Position numbers and translations under genes: made by a program. This document shows positions 23,186-35,580 of a stretch of 64,000 nucleotides of DNA, one piece after another. The DNA is from Coniochaeta sp. PMI_546. Lineage: Eukaryota; Ascomycota; Sordariomycetes; Coniochaetales; Coniochaetaceae. Position 1 is the first letter of the stretch. Each line of letters begins with the position of its first letter. A model generated the notes under the pieces. The model was given only the letters and a program-made list of their open reading frames with translations. It searched no databases and had not been told where the DNA came from. The stretch covers positions 2,293,441-2,357,440 of the forward strand of contig MU271150.1 of the NCBI GenBank assembly GCA_021432605.1, in the 5' to 3' direction.

Positions 23186-24599
23186 TATTATAACGAGGTT
23201 TATAAAACAAGGATAAGGCCCCCGTAAATAATATCGCTAAACCTAAGCCGTATCGGTATTAAAACGTATTTAATTTATATCCGATTCTAAACCCCGTTTC
23301 TAATTAACTTGAAAAAGAATTTTAAATACCTTGATTTTAAAATTCTTTTCTTTTCCTTTTTTTTTAAAAAAAATTAGTTTATATAATATAAGGTTTTATA
23401 GATTAAAATAAATTAGATTTATTTATATTATATAACCGTATTACGTATTTTCTTATTTGGTTTTAATTAAAAATTCCTTTTATATTTTTAATTTTTCTTT
23501 CTAATTAAATTATTTAAAAAATACGATAATAAACCGAAACGGTATTTACCCGACCTACGGTAAGATAATTCGCGGTAAATAACCGATTCGGGGTTAAAAA
23601 TCGAATTAGAATAATTGTCGAATTCCGGTATTAAACGACGACGAATTATAAAATAAAGACGAAATTAATATTTTATTAACGAAACCTTTAAAATATAATT
23701 AAAAAAATAACCGATTTAATTTTATTAACTATTATAATTATTTCGATTGTTTAAAATATAATATTTGAAATTATAATTAAAAAACTCGGATATATTAAAG
23801 AAAAATATAAAACTTTTAAAACTTACGTTAAAATTTAAAAGGAAATCCGAAAGTTTCAACGATCGATTTATAAACAAAACGATTTAGATTCCGACTTTTT
23901 TTTATAACGTTAAAATCAAAATTAAAAATATCCCCGAATTAAAATTTAATTATACCGTTTAATAATATTAAGATTAATTCCGTACGTTTAAATGGGGATT
24001 TAGGGAAACTAAACGTAAATATCGTACCGAAAAAAACCGTATTTTTAAAATTATTAATTAGTTATAATTTAATTACTAATCCCAATAAGATTATTACGTT
24101 TAAAACTAATAACGTTTAAATGAAAATTTCGACGATACCGATTAAAAAACGTTCGAAAAATAAACTATTATTTTATTATAAAATTATAAGAATTTCGAAA
24201 TTGAAATAATATAAATTTTAAACGACGTTAAATAATTATCGAATTAAATATTATAAATTTTCGACGTTTATTTCGATTTTTTCAAAAATAATTTTTCTTA
24301 ATAAAATAAAATATAACAAACTAACCTTTTTTATTATTACGGTACGAGTTAGAGGATAGTATAACCTAAAGCGTTAGGATTAATACGGACTAGTAACTTT
24401 GTTATATCGGTCAAATATCGCCGCCGGTTCGTTAACTACTTACCCCTTTACCTTTTTTTCTTTTTCGTATAACAATATAGTTTAATAATAAGATTATTAA
24501 TACGGTATTATAATAGTTTATTATACTAACTATTTAAAAAAAAGTACGTACGTCAAAACGCGTCTTTTTTTATTCTATCCCATCTTAACTTACCCCGTT
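23186..24599. other. Unassigned RIP-mutated stretch between the two direct repeats
   Basis: Heavily AT-rich and RIP-like. No conserved protein motif was found in the frames examined. It could be an internal part of the element that carries the direct repeats, or unrelated old repeat DNA. Confidence 0.4.
23313..23349. repeat. 14-bp perfect inverted repeat (hairpin)
   Basis: Arms 23313-23326 and 23336-23349 are exact reverse complements (AAAAGAATTTTAAA), with a nine-base loop. It lies in the otherwise unassigned 23.2-24.6 kb stretch of the RIP block, followed by a run of T and A. Confidence 0.6.
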
Positions 24600-24910
24600 T
24601 TAACCAATCTTACCTTACCTAAACTTCGTTTCGATTAAGCCCGCCTTATCTAATCTTTCTCTATTTTAATACCCGCCTTCGACGCGATATCGAATTAATT
24701 ACCGTTTTTAAACGTAACCGATACCGATACGATTCCGGGTACTAGTACTTTTATACCTATAATATTAACTACAACCTCTAAAGTCCTTTTTCCGATTTAA
24801 AAAAGCGGGACCTAAAATACGTTTTTCAAAATATATTTATATTATTTATAACGAGTTTTATATTACTTTCTTAGACGCGTTTCGGGATAATTCCGGCGCC
24901 GTTAAAACCG
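24600..24910 (+). repeat. Direct repeat R2 (right copy)
   Basis: Second copy of R1 in the same orientation. It lies immediately before the gag-like remnant, so R2 may be the 5' part of that element. Confidence 0.7.
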
Positions 24911-27530
24911 TTATTCAATACCTAATTAAGATCGGCGTCGAAAACTAAGCTAACGACGATTATATTAACGTATTTTATATATTCTTCCGCCGTATAAATA
25001 GTTTAATACGCGGAAAAACCGAATAATAAAAATAATTAGAACGGGTAAACTATTAGGTTTTAAAACTTCAAATATAATTTTATAATATTAAAGTTTACCC
25101 GAAACCGATTCTTATCTTTAAAAATACGACCGTTTTTCAACTTTTTTAGACCGTATAATTATTAACCCGCGATACGTTATTTATTTTCTAAAACGTTTTT
25201 AAATATACCTTACCGAATACTAACGGACTTATTATTACCGTTACCCCGCTTACCGATTTAAAACTACCTTTTTTACGGCTTAATTCTGAACCGGTTACGA
25301 ATTACTAATAAGACTTTAACCTAATACGCCGGTTAAAAACTACCTAAATACTAAGGGTTAAAAACCTTATTTAGTTTTTCGGCGAGATTATAAACGATAA
25401 GAAACGTTAGGAAGAATATATTAATTAGGTTACGAATATTTATATTAAACTTATAATAAACTTATATTTGTTTCGAAACCTAACTATACGTATATTATAT
25501 ATAGTTATCCGTTTAACCAGAATTACGTTTTCGAAAATCCGGCGGAAGATCTAAACGATAAATCTAACCGGCGATATCTTAATAAAAGATTAGGCCGATT
25601 ATTACGATTTTATCGTTTATCTCGACCGTATTTATACGACGTCGGATACGAATATTATTACCGCGTAAAAATACGAAAAACTAAAATAAAAGTCGAAGAC
25701 TTTCGTATCCTTTATCGGAAATTTTATTAACCTAGCCGAATAAATATATATTAACTTTACCGTTTAAATCTAGGATTTAAAATCTAAAGTTAATAAACCG
25801 TTCCGTTAAATATTATTACCGTAACGTAACCGACCCGTTACAAACGATATAACCGGGTAAATTAGTTTATTCTAAGATTTTAATAATAATATTTCTGATT
25901 ACGAATTTAGAAACCGTTAAAACGTAACGTATTATTATACGGTATCGGTATCGAATTGTTATTAGAATTATATTAAATTATAAATACCGTAATATTACGA
26001 CGACGTTATAATATTCGATACCGTTAATATAACGAATTAAAACCGGAAACGCCGAAACTTATTTATAAACGCGGAACGAACCTACCGTTAAAAATAAAAC
26101 TTTTACCTATATTACGGTTTAATAAGATATTACGTCTCGTCGTATTTTATTCGAAATAAATATAATTACCTAACGAGATTATAAACCGTCGACGTTAGGT
26201 TACCGAATACCGATAATACCGACTTTTCCGAAAAAGATTTAAAATAGGAAAACGATTAGTTCCCGATATAAGTTTCCGACGGGGGTAGGTTTACCGAACG
26301 TAAATAAATATAGACGAGGACTAAGATTTATATTTTAGAACCGCGTTACCTAATATATCTTTCTATATATATACGTTCGTTTCTTAAAATAAAACTATAC
26401 CGACGTTTTCTTATATTATATTCGATTCGGGTTACGGCCCGTTCGGCTTTATCGACTATTATTACGTATAGAAATATAACCTTATTACTTTTAAATTCTA
26501 AAACCCGTAATTATTACGTTTAACCGACGGGTCTTTTCCGTCTTATATTATAAATTACGTCGATATTTATTACCGAATCGGTTTTATATCGGAAGAATTC
26601 CGATTTTATTATTATATCTTTAACGGATTAGATATTATTATTAGATTTCTTTAGTTACGGCGATATAACCTAGATATTAATTAAGTAACTAGGACCGTTA
26701 TAATTGTAAGACGAATTATAACTTAGAATTCTTACGATAATCCCCAAAACCTTTCGGGGGAAGATAAGATACGGCTTTTTAAAGTATTTAACTTTTTACT
26801 CGTTTATAAATAGCCGGGCGTCAAAATTTACCGTATATCTTAAACCGATTTTTACCGATACGATATTATTACGTACGATACCGACCCGTAATCCGGTATA
26901 ACGTCGTTACCGATTCTATCGGATATTATAATTATTACGTTTTTAAAAGTTTTACGTAATATCTTTACCGACGAACCGGTTAGTTTGGATATCTTACCCA
27001 TATTATCGGAATTTAGAACCTTTGTTTATATATACTTATAACTCTTTCGCGTCTTAGATAACGATATTAATAAATATTTCGTTAAAAAACTATTAATTTC
27101 CCGGAAGATATCTTATCTCGTTTATTACGAGATTACGAAAACTTAATCGAAATCTTTTTACTAACTAACCCCGATATTTTATTATTATATAAGGCGTTTG
27201 ATTACCGAATCGAACTTAAATCAAAGAAACAATTTTTATATTACTAAATACGTTTGATATTATTAATAAAATTAAAAGTTATCCGTAAGTATTTAAACGA
27301 TTATTTATAAAAAAGGTTTATCCGCCTAAATAGCTTTTTAACCGTAATATTAATATTATTATTATTACTAGTAAACGGTAGCTAAGACTATATTATATAC
27401 CTTCGCTCGTTCCGAAAGGAAATTATACTCTAAGCGAAGCTGTTTCGAATCGGATAAAAACTTCTAACGCCTATTTAAAATTAATTGTTTATCGTCGAAT
27501 ACTTAATTCGGGATCTTTTTTTGATTTACG
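24911..27530 (+). pseudogene. Decayed retroelement gag-like region with a CCHC knuckle
   Basis: Read on the plus strand with RIP stops ignored, one frame stays coherent over much of the region. A KSKTFVSFIGNFINLAE stretch near 25.7 kb resembles the retrotransposon gag core (K-S-x-x-F-x-S-F-x-x-x-F-x-N-L-A). At 26,104-26,145 the frame gives Y-x2-Y-x4-Y-x4-Y, exactly the spacing of a CX2CX4HX4C zinc knuckle in which Cys (TGC/TGT) and His (CAC) codons became TAC or TAT. Downstream, 26.5-27.5 kb continues in frame but matches nothing I can name, and no reverse transcriptase box was found. It is probably the gag part of an LTR element, superfamily undecided. Confidence 0.5.
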
Positions 27531-29161
27531 GTAAGTAAAGAGTTAGGTCTTTCGGTTTCGTCCCGCCCTTAGTCCGGTTACTTCCCGGGGGCGCTTAACC
27601 GTTTCCGTTACGGCGTCGTCTTTATCTCGTCCCGTTTATACGTAATAATCTTTTTTACTTCGCGTTTTTTATTTTCTTTCGTATCGTCGTCGTTCCGTTT
27701 TCCTAACCTTTCGTTATCTCCCTTTTTATCGGGTTAACTTCTAATCGGTATCGACCCGTATTCGCCCGGTCTTTAAAAGAGGTATATTAACCGGTATTTA
27801 CCGTACCGGTTTCATATCGACTTCTTTTTTCCGTTCCGGTTTCGCGCCGGTTTCCTTTTATCGCTTTAATTTCGTACCGGTTTTTTACCTTCGCGTTTTT
27901 TTCGTACTTTTTTCGCGTTAGAAGGTACGTTAGATCGTACTAAGGTACGTACTTTCCCGGGCGGCCCGTATTTACCTAGTTATTTAATCTAGGCCTTCGT
28001 AATTCTTTTTTTCTTTTCTTTTTTACTAACTAATTTTATTCGTACGTATACTTTTTTTTCTTTACGTTTTTACGTAGTTTTAAACCTTACGTATATTTAT
28101 AGGTTAAATATCTATATTTTCTTAATTCCGCGTTTTAATTTAATATATAATTTGCCTATCTTTTTTCGCGTTTATATTATATAATTTTTAAAGCTACGTT
28201 ATATAATTTCGGTTTATAATTTCGGCTTGTTTTCGCCCGGATTTCCGGTTAAATCGCGGGCCGGCTTTACTGATTATCTTATTTATATTTTCCGTCTTAG
28301 TTTTTACCGGGGTTTACCGAAACCGTTTCGATTTCGTCTTATCTATTTACTAACTTTCTTTTTTCTAATAATTCCCCGTTTTCGTATTTCTATCGTCTTG
28401 ATTTTATTAAAAGTCGTATCCGTTTCGTTATAAAATCGTAACTTTTTATATAATTTCGACTAATAAATTTACGTTTCGTTATCGCCGCGTCGTCGTATTA
28501 ACTTCTTTTCTTTTTAATATTTCCCGCGTCGGGTTTAACCCGATATCTTAACGGTTTTTATTTATTTTATATTAAAAACGGTTTCGAATATATTTAAAAC
28601 CCTAATACGTCGGCGCGTTCCCGGAACGTTCTCGTTCGATTTCTTATTAATTCGTTCTAAGTTCGATTTTTTCTCGTTATAATTATTATACGTTTATTAA
28701 GGTAAAGAATTCAATCGTTATATATAACGTAATAAGTTTTTTTTCTATCCGGCTTCGTTCCGACTTCGCTTAACTTTCGTAAGTTTTTAACGATAAAAAC
28801 CTATTCTTCGTTATATAATCGGTTCTTTTTCGTTATTTAGACGATCTAAATAACTAGGAAATATATCGATCCGTCTGTACCGTTTTTCGTTCCGACCTCG
28901 TATTAATTACGGTTTTAATTTAATAATACGTATCTCGTTATACGTATATAAATTATTCGTTCCGGTAAGATAATTCGTAATTCCGTTACCGGTCTATTTT
29001 TTTCTTTTAATCATAATTTTATCGTTCCGGTTTCGTTTCTTATTCCGGTTATAAACAATTTTACCGTTTTTCGTAACGATATCGTTCTATTTCGTAACGT
29101 TATCGAAATAAATATTACGTAAACTATTATTATTCGTACCGGTTTTGCCCGGTTTTATAAT
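27531..29161. other. RIP-mutated DNA below the shared part of LINE-A (possible LINE 3' UTR)
   Basis: The plus strand is rich in TTCGTTCCGGTTTCG-like words. LINE-B is interrupted at the matching point, so this stretch cannot be tested against it. It may be the 3' part of LINE-A, which would make that element about 7 kb, as for Tad1. A tandem duplication of about 65 bases spans roughly 29,100-29,210 across the junction. Confidence 0.4.
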
Positions 29162-32100
29162 ATTATCGATACGAATATTACGTAAATTATTATTATTCGT
29201 ACCGACTTTATTAAATTTCGTACCGAATTCGATTATTTTATCGTTTATTTCCGCGCCGATACCGAAACGATTCGCGTTTAATTCGATATTCTAATAAATC
29301 GGTAGTATCCCGTTTTTATCGTCCCGGTTTCGTTCCGACCGTTAATTCCCGCTAACGTAACGATTTTATTCGTTTAAAAACGACTTTCGGTATCGTTCGC
29401 GTCGGTATCGATCGTTTATCGAAAGATATTACGGTAATTCTTACCGGTATCGTTACGAAAAAGCCCGTTTTTAAAAAGACGAAATAACTTCGTATAATAA
29501 TCAAATTAGGTTTATTCTAATATCGGTTCTTTTTCGGTTAGATTTCTTTACGAATTTATAAGTTCTTAATAAAAACGGTTAACCGTATCGTTATCTTTTC
29601 CCTTTCGTTTCGATATCGTATTTTTTTCGTATCGTTTATTTTCTTTCGTTTTTACGGTTTTGGTTTTATATTCTTTTTTATTAAGATAAACCTAAATCGT
29701 ATTCGTATTATTTTCGTTATAAAATCCCGCGGTATCTATCCGTTTTCGATCCGTCGTTTTTACGTTTTTATTTTCTTATCTTTTTTCTTTTCGTATTTCC
29801 GTCGGCCTTTTTCGGCCTAAGTTTCTAATAACCTTTTAATAAAATCGTAATATTAGATTTTTTTTAAACTTAAGAATTATTTAACGAACTAGGTAACGTT
29901 TTTCCTTTTTAAAACTCTCGTTACGTCGTCGTAACCTAGCCGTTCTTTTAGCTAACGTTTTTCGTTTTTTTATCTAAAGTAAAACGTTACGATATATTTA
30001 ATTATTTCTTACGCCTAACCGTATTCGTATTCCGGGTTAATCCCCGGGACGCGTTTTTCGAAAAAGAACGCGTTTAGGTTTATATAACCCGTCCGTATTT
30101 AAACTAATAATACGTTTTCCGTTTTCGTTAAGCCGTCGTATAAACGTAATATATTTTCGGTAAGTTTTCTTTCCGCGTTCTCCCCGATATTACGGTAAAT
30201 CTTCGCCTTTCTTATTTACCTTTCGAACGTTTATCTTTCCTTTTAGGATTTAAAGATTCTCTTTTTTTTATATTGGGGACTTTATAAATATTACTTTACC
30301 GCTTCGGTTATTTTTTTCTCGTATTTAGTTAAAGGTCGGGCCGTATATACTTTGCTTTCTTTTCCCCGTTAGGGCCTTTTCGTCTTAACGAACAAATCTT
30401 TCGCCTTATTATATTTATTTCTTAAACTTCCGGCTAACCCGTTTGTTTTATATTTAGTAACGAAGAAATATAACTTCGAATTTAATTAGAAATCGATTAA
30501 AAGGACGAACGTTTCGGTCTCGAATACCGCCGTCTTCGTAACGTTATACGCCCCGGTAACCGACCGTAAGTATAACCTTTATAGTTTATATAAGTCTTTA
30601 TATAATAACGAAGACGGTTTTTTCGTTCCGATAACGGAATATTATATCGTCGATACGTATCCAATTACAAAACGTATTATTATTATATATACGGTTCTCG
30701 CTTTTAGTAAGTTTAGGCCTTAGGTCGAGATTATAAATCTCTCGATTACTAGCTTTTAAGTTTTTATTTTTACGCGGAAGAATTATAAATACGTATTACC
30801 TTTTAGCTTCTAATCTAATATCGTTCCGAAAACCTTAACCTTTCGTTTAGATTTTATTACCTAATTACTTAAGCGTAGTTTGTTTTCGATTAGTTTTTAC
30901 GTCTTCGTAAAATAGATAAGTTAGTATTTCGATAAGTCGAACTTTATTTTAAACTTCTTCGCCTATTTCGTATACGTTACGTATACTTTTCGGAACTATT
31001 TCGTTACGGCTTTTTTATTCCGTCTATACGAAATTAAGGTAATATCGTTAGCGAAACTTTTAAATTTTATCCCGACGTATATTTGAAAACTTTCGTATAA
31101 TACCGACGAGTAAAAGGTAAAAAGGATAAGGGATAGTAATAATCCTTATAAAACCTCGGTCCGAATTCTAATCGGCTTAGATTCGGTATCGTCGAATCTA
31201 AACGTTATCGTTTTTTTTATTAGGAAACTTCTTATTTACGTTTCGATTTATTTTAAAAAGCTTTTTTTATATAAGACGTTTAGAAATCGTTAATAGTTTA
31301 CCTTATCGAATACCCCGGAAACGTTTAAGGTTAGGAATAAGACCGTACCGTTCTCGTCTTAAACCGTATAAACGAGATCTATTATTTTCTAAAAGGTTAT
31401 CTTATAAGACCGACCTCGTTTATTTTTTATCTATTCGTTAGGTAGAAATCTTTATTTTTCCGTTTCGTTTATTATTCGTCTAACGATTATTATTTCGATT
31501 ATTTTCCCTATCGTATTTAAAAACGCGATAAATCGTTATAACCTTATTACGTTTATCTAATCTTTATCTTTCGATAATACGACCGTTTTCGTTTTTTTAA
31601 ATTTCCTTAGGTAATATTTTAATTTAAAGCTCGCGTTCGTTATATTTACAAGCCGTTTTTAAAACGGTTTCCTTAGGACTTTTAATAGTTTATTCGGGAT
31701 CCCGTTTAGGCTAAGGGATTTTTATAATTTAATTTTCCTTAGGGTTTATACGATATTTATCTCGTCGACGTTTTATCGGATCGATAATTTCCTATTTTAA
31801 AGGTAAGTTATAATCGGGTCTTTTCCGATATCGGAAAGGTTTATTTCCGATTCCGGATAGAACTTTTAATTTAGGACCTTTATTTTTTCGTTAAAGGTTT
31901 CTACTTTCGTTTCGCTTTATTTTTTCTTTAAAGCTAGGATAAGGGCTAGGGTTGGTAGTTTATAGTTCCGGAATCGCGTTTACTTCGTAATATTTTATAA
32001 TATCTTTCTTCCGTTATCTTAACTAGAATTATAAAACGCTTTCTTAAATACCGCCTTTTAGGTTTTCCGGATTAATCGTTTTTTCTTCGTTTCGGCCTTT

Positions 32101-34652
32101 TTTAGCTATTTTTTCGACGTCTTTATCCGGACTTTCTAATATCGGTTTACTAACCTCGCGGCTTTTATTATTATAATTATAATCTTTAGGGATTATTATT
32201 TGTTTCGTAAGGGCCCCTTTTTCTTCGGTAATACGTACGTTTCGGTAATTCTTTATATTATAATTATAAGTTCGTCTACGTAACAGTCTAGTTCCGAGGT
32301 CCTTTAAAACGTACCCGGGGAAAAGAACGATTCCGTTAGGTTTTCGGCTTTCTTCTAATTGATTAGTTTCCAACTTTTTCTTCGGGTTTTTTTTTTCCCG
32401 TTCGGCTTTTCCGTCTATCTATACCTCTTACGGGAAGTAATCGCTTTCTTTATATTCCGGCGTTTTTTTATATTTTACCTAATTTCTTTCCGTAGCCTAA
32501 ACGAGGTCGAGTATTATATCTTTTCCTTTCGGGTTAAAAAACGTACCCGTCCCCGGCGGTATTAATAATTTCAATTCTTATTATTTTATTAGTATTCGTA
32601 ATTTAGTCGTTCCGGTATAGTATATACTTCGTCCCGGTATCTATTCGGGGGCGTAGAAATTAAAGTCCTTTATAACTAAGGTCCGTCTTCGTAATCTTTT
32701 CACCGCGAGGTCGTTTAGGGGTATTATTTAAGTCGTATTTGATATATATAATAACGATAGTAAATATATTACGTAGATATCGGTCCTTTTTCCTAGCTTC
32801 GTTTTTATTACGACCTAATACTAGTTCGGTACCGCTTCGGTATCCGTTACCCTTATTCCCGGTCCGATTAAGATTACCGCCTTCGTCTTTCCTTACCTTA
32901 TTTATTAGACTACTTTATATCTAAAATTCTGAAGATAGTTTAATTTTAAAACGTTCGGTTTTAAAAGTAGTTCGGTAATCGTTATAACGTCGTATTTCTT
33001 TCCTATATTATATAATTTTTATATTATATCATATCTTTTATAAACGTTCTAATATAAGATCTTTAGTTTTTTTCTAATTATAATATAAAGGTATCGGCTT
33101 TTTTTTAAAGGCTATTCGGTACCGTTAAGGTCTCGTTCCGGGGTAATATAAAGTTGTTAAACTAGCGTTATAAAGATTCTTTAATTAACGGTATTACCGT
33201 TTTAAAGGGTTTATTTATTCGTTTAAATATTTCGATAAGGCTTTTTTTAACTTAGTTTACGGTCCTTTTTTTCGGGTTTTTAACTAACGTAAACCTTTCG
33301 TTATCGGTTTATTATCGTTCCTTTTATATAATACGGAACTTTATTAGTTTATTGAAAAATATATTTCTTACCGTTTTTATTTCCGTTTTAACTTTACGAT
33401 AATCGTACAATTATACGGGGTATTTACCCCGATAGTTTATATATTTCGGCTCGGTCTTCGCGGTTTTGAATACGTATATTATTTCTTAATAGCCTCCTTT
33501 TCCGTACTAGCCGTAGACGGTTTCGTTCCGATAAAACCGTACTTTATAACTGAACTAATAATAATTATAATAACGAATAATCTATACGTCCGGGGCGAAC
33601 GGAAAGTACGGGTAGTTCCCGTATTTCTAATATATTCCTTTTTCGTAAAATATATTCGTTATCGTCCCGTTTTCGACGGTAATAATAAACGTAATCTATA
33701 AGATATTTTTCCGGGTTTATTTCGTCGGCTAACGGGCGCCGGAAATTTTTACCGAATTCGATTTTTTTAGTTCTCTAACTAAATCTTCTTTTATATTCCG
33801 GGCGATCTTAACCGAAAGAAAGCCGTATACGATTAAAATATAAACGGTTTTCCGTATAATCGTTCCCAGACTGAAGATTATTATTACCTATCCGTATATT
33901 ATACCCGTTTTTTTCTTTGTTTTTTTAGTTTTAAAGGTTACTTTATAATTTCCGTTTAGGAATCGGATCGTTATTAACGTATTTATTAATTTCTTTTTTT
34001 CGTTTATCTTAATAACGACGTTCCGGTTTTCGAACGTTATATTTTTAGCCGGGTATACGATAATCGCGAACTTATTATTCCCCGGTAATACGGCGATTCT
34101 AATCGTCGTTACGGTTACGACCGACGTATAAAACGCTATCGGGGCGTTTACGTATCGAGTCGTTTTATTAACGGTAATTTTTATTTTAACTTCCTTAATT
34201 ATATCGAATATTTTACGTATATCGGTCGAAATATAATCGATATCGCGTTTTTCTCGCCCCGTAATCTTAATATTATCGAATAGAGTTTTTACCGTTGTTA
34301 TTAGGGTTTTTATTAAGTCCCTAAAACGAATATCGTTTTTAAATTCTTTACCCGCCGTAAATCGGGTATTTAGTTCGATAAGTTCCGAATATAGTTTGTC
34401 TTCGTCCCGGGGTTTTTATATCGCGGTAAATTATTTCGTCGGGCTCGTAAATACGTCGTCTAAGACGCGTCTAGGTTTCCCCGAGTCGCCCCGTATTATC
34501 GATTTTCGTTTACCGACCGCGCCGTGATCGCGTAACGATTACAATATGATCTCTAAATAAAATCGACCTATTAGAATTGATTTCGACCTTATTTTTCCAG
34601 TTTGAAGGCTTGCTTATACGTTATATTGGTTTTGACGTGTTTATAAGCTTTT
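29162..34652 (-). mobile_element. LINE-A: RIP-mutated Tad1-like non-LTR retrotransposon
   Basis: This is the reverse complement of LINE-B (58,096-63,616) along its whole length, so both are one family. The reverse-transcriptase segment lies near 31.0-31.4 kb (minus) and the conserved C-terminal segment near 30.08 kb, mirroring LINE-B. The 5' end is set at about 34,652, where homology to LINE-B stops. The lower limit of shared sequence is 29,162, where LINE-B is interrupted, but the element may continue to about 27.5 kb. All frames carry many RIP stops, so it is dead. The 110 bases next to the 5' end (34,540-34,650) keep more CA and TG than the same part of LINE-B. Confidence 0.8.
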
Positions 34653-35090
34653 TGTAATATTAATATTAATCGTTAAAAAACCTAAGGGAAGTATACGTAT
34701 TTATATCGATTACCGTAGTTTAAATAACGTTATAATTAAAAACTATTATCTGATCTTATTAATTAGGGAGATATTTAATATTTTTACCGGGTTAAAATCT
34801 TTACGAAATTCGATATTATAACGGCGTTTAACCGTATCCGTATCGTCCCCGGGGAAAAATAAAAGATTATTTTTATTACCCGGTTCGGCCTTTTTAAATA
34901 TTTTATCGCGAATTTTAAGATAACCGGAACCCTTAATATATTTTAATATTATATTAATTATATCTTATTCGATTTATTTGACCGGTACGTTACCGTATAT
35001 TTTAACGATATTTTTATTTATAACCGGTCGAAACGTAAATATAAAACTTACGTCCGGAAAGTATTCTAACGGTTCCTATAAAGGTTAGAT
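34653..35090. other. RIP-mutated fragment of unknown origin
   Basis: AT-rich and depleted of CA and TG like the rest of the block. It lies between the LINE-A 5' end and the low-RIP island. No protein motif or match to another part of the window was seen. Confidence 0.4.
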
Positions 35091-35580
35091 TAGGCGCATA
35101 AGTAGTTAAGGAAGCTTAAAATAGGTAAAATTAGTGTAATAGGCGTAATAATAATATATTAAGTATTGTATATCATATAATAGGTTGTTATAATAAAATT
35201 CCTTTTCTTCGATTTGAAGGGAAAGGAAAGGTCTATATATATTTGAGAAGGTGGCGAATCGTATATTCTAGAATTACGATTTGTAATATTCGTAATTCGG
35301 CTTTCGGCGTTATATTTGTAATATTCGCCACTTAGAATAATATTGATTTATAATATTCGCCACTTAAAATATTCTAGAAGATTGATTTGTAATATTTGCC
35401 ACTTAGAATATTCTAGAAGATAGATTTGTAATATTTGTTACTTAGAATATTCCAATAGGTTTTATATTACGTATATTGTATTTTTATACTAATATATAGT
35501 TTATTGATATTTTAAATATCTCTATAAACCTAGACTATTTACTAATCTAACTTCTATCAAAGTAGATATATTAGTTCTGT
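35091..35580. other. Low-RIP AT-rich island
   Basis: Unlike its surroundings, this stretch keeps CA and TG dinucleotides (for example TTTGTAATATTTGCCACTTA) and has few CG. It contains the 38-39 bp tandem repeat described separately. It may be single-copy DNA that RIP did not see, or a young insertion. Confidence 0.55.
35280..35456 (+). repeat. Tandem repeat, about four units of 38-39 bp
   Basis: The unit reads approximately TTGTAATATTTGCCACTTAG followed by AATATTCTAGAAGATTGAT. Copies begin near 35,316, 35,348, 35,386 and 35,424, with a partial copy before them. Each unit holds the near-palindrome GAATATTCTAG. Neighbouring units differ at a few positions. Confidence 0.8.

Noticed and set aside
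28227-32924. Open frames of 60-109 codons in the AT-rich block (28.2, 32.0, 32.4 and 32.7 kb)
   Set aside because: They are chance stretches in RIP-mutated LINE DNA, mostly on the non-coding strand, which gains fewer stops.
35280-35456. CRISPR-like array
   Set aside because: Units are contiguous tandem repeats without spacers, and the host is a fungus.
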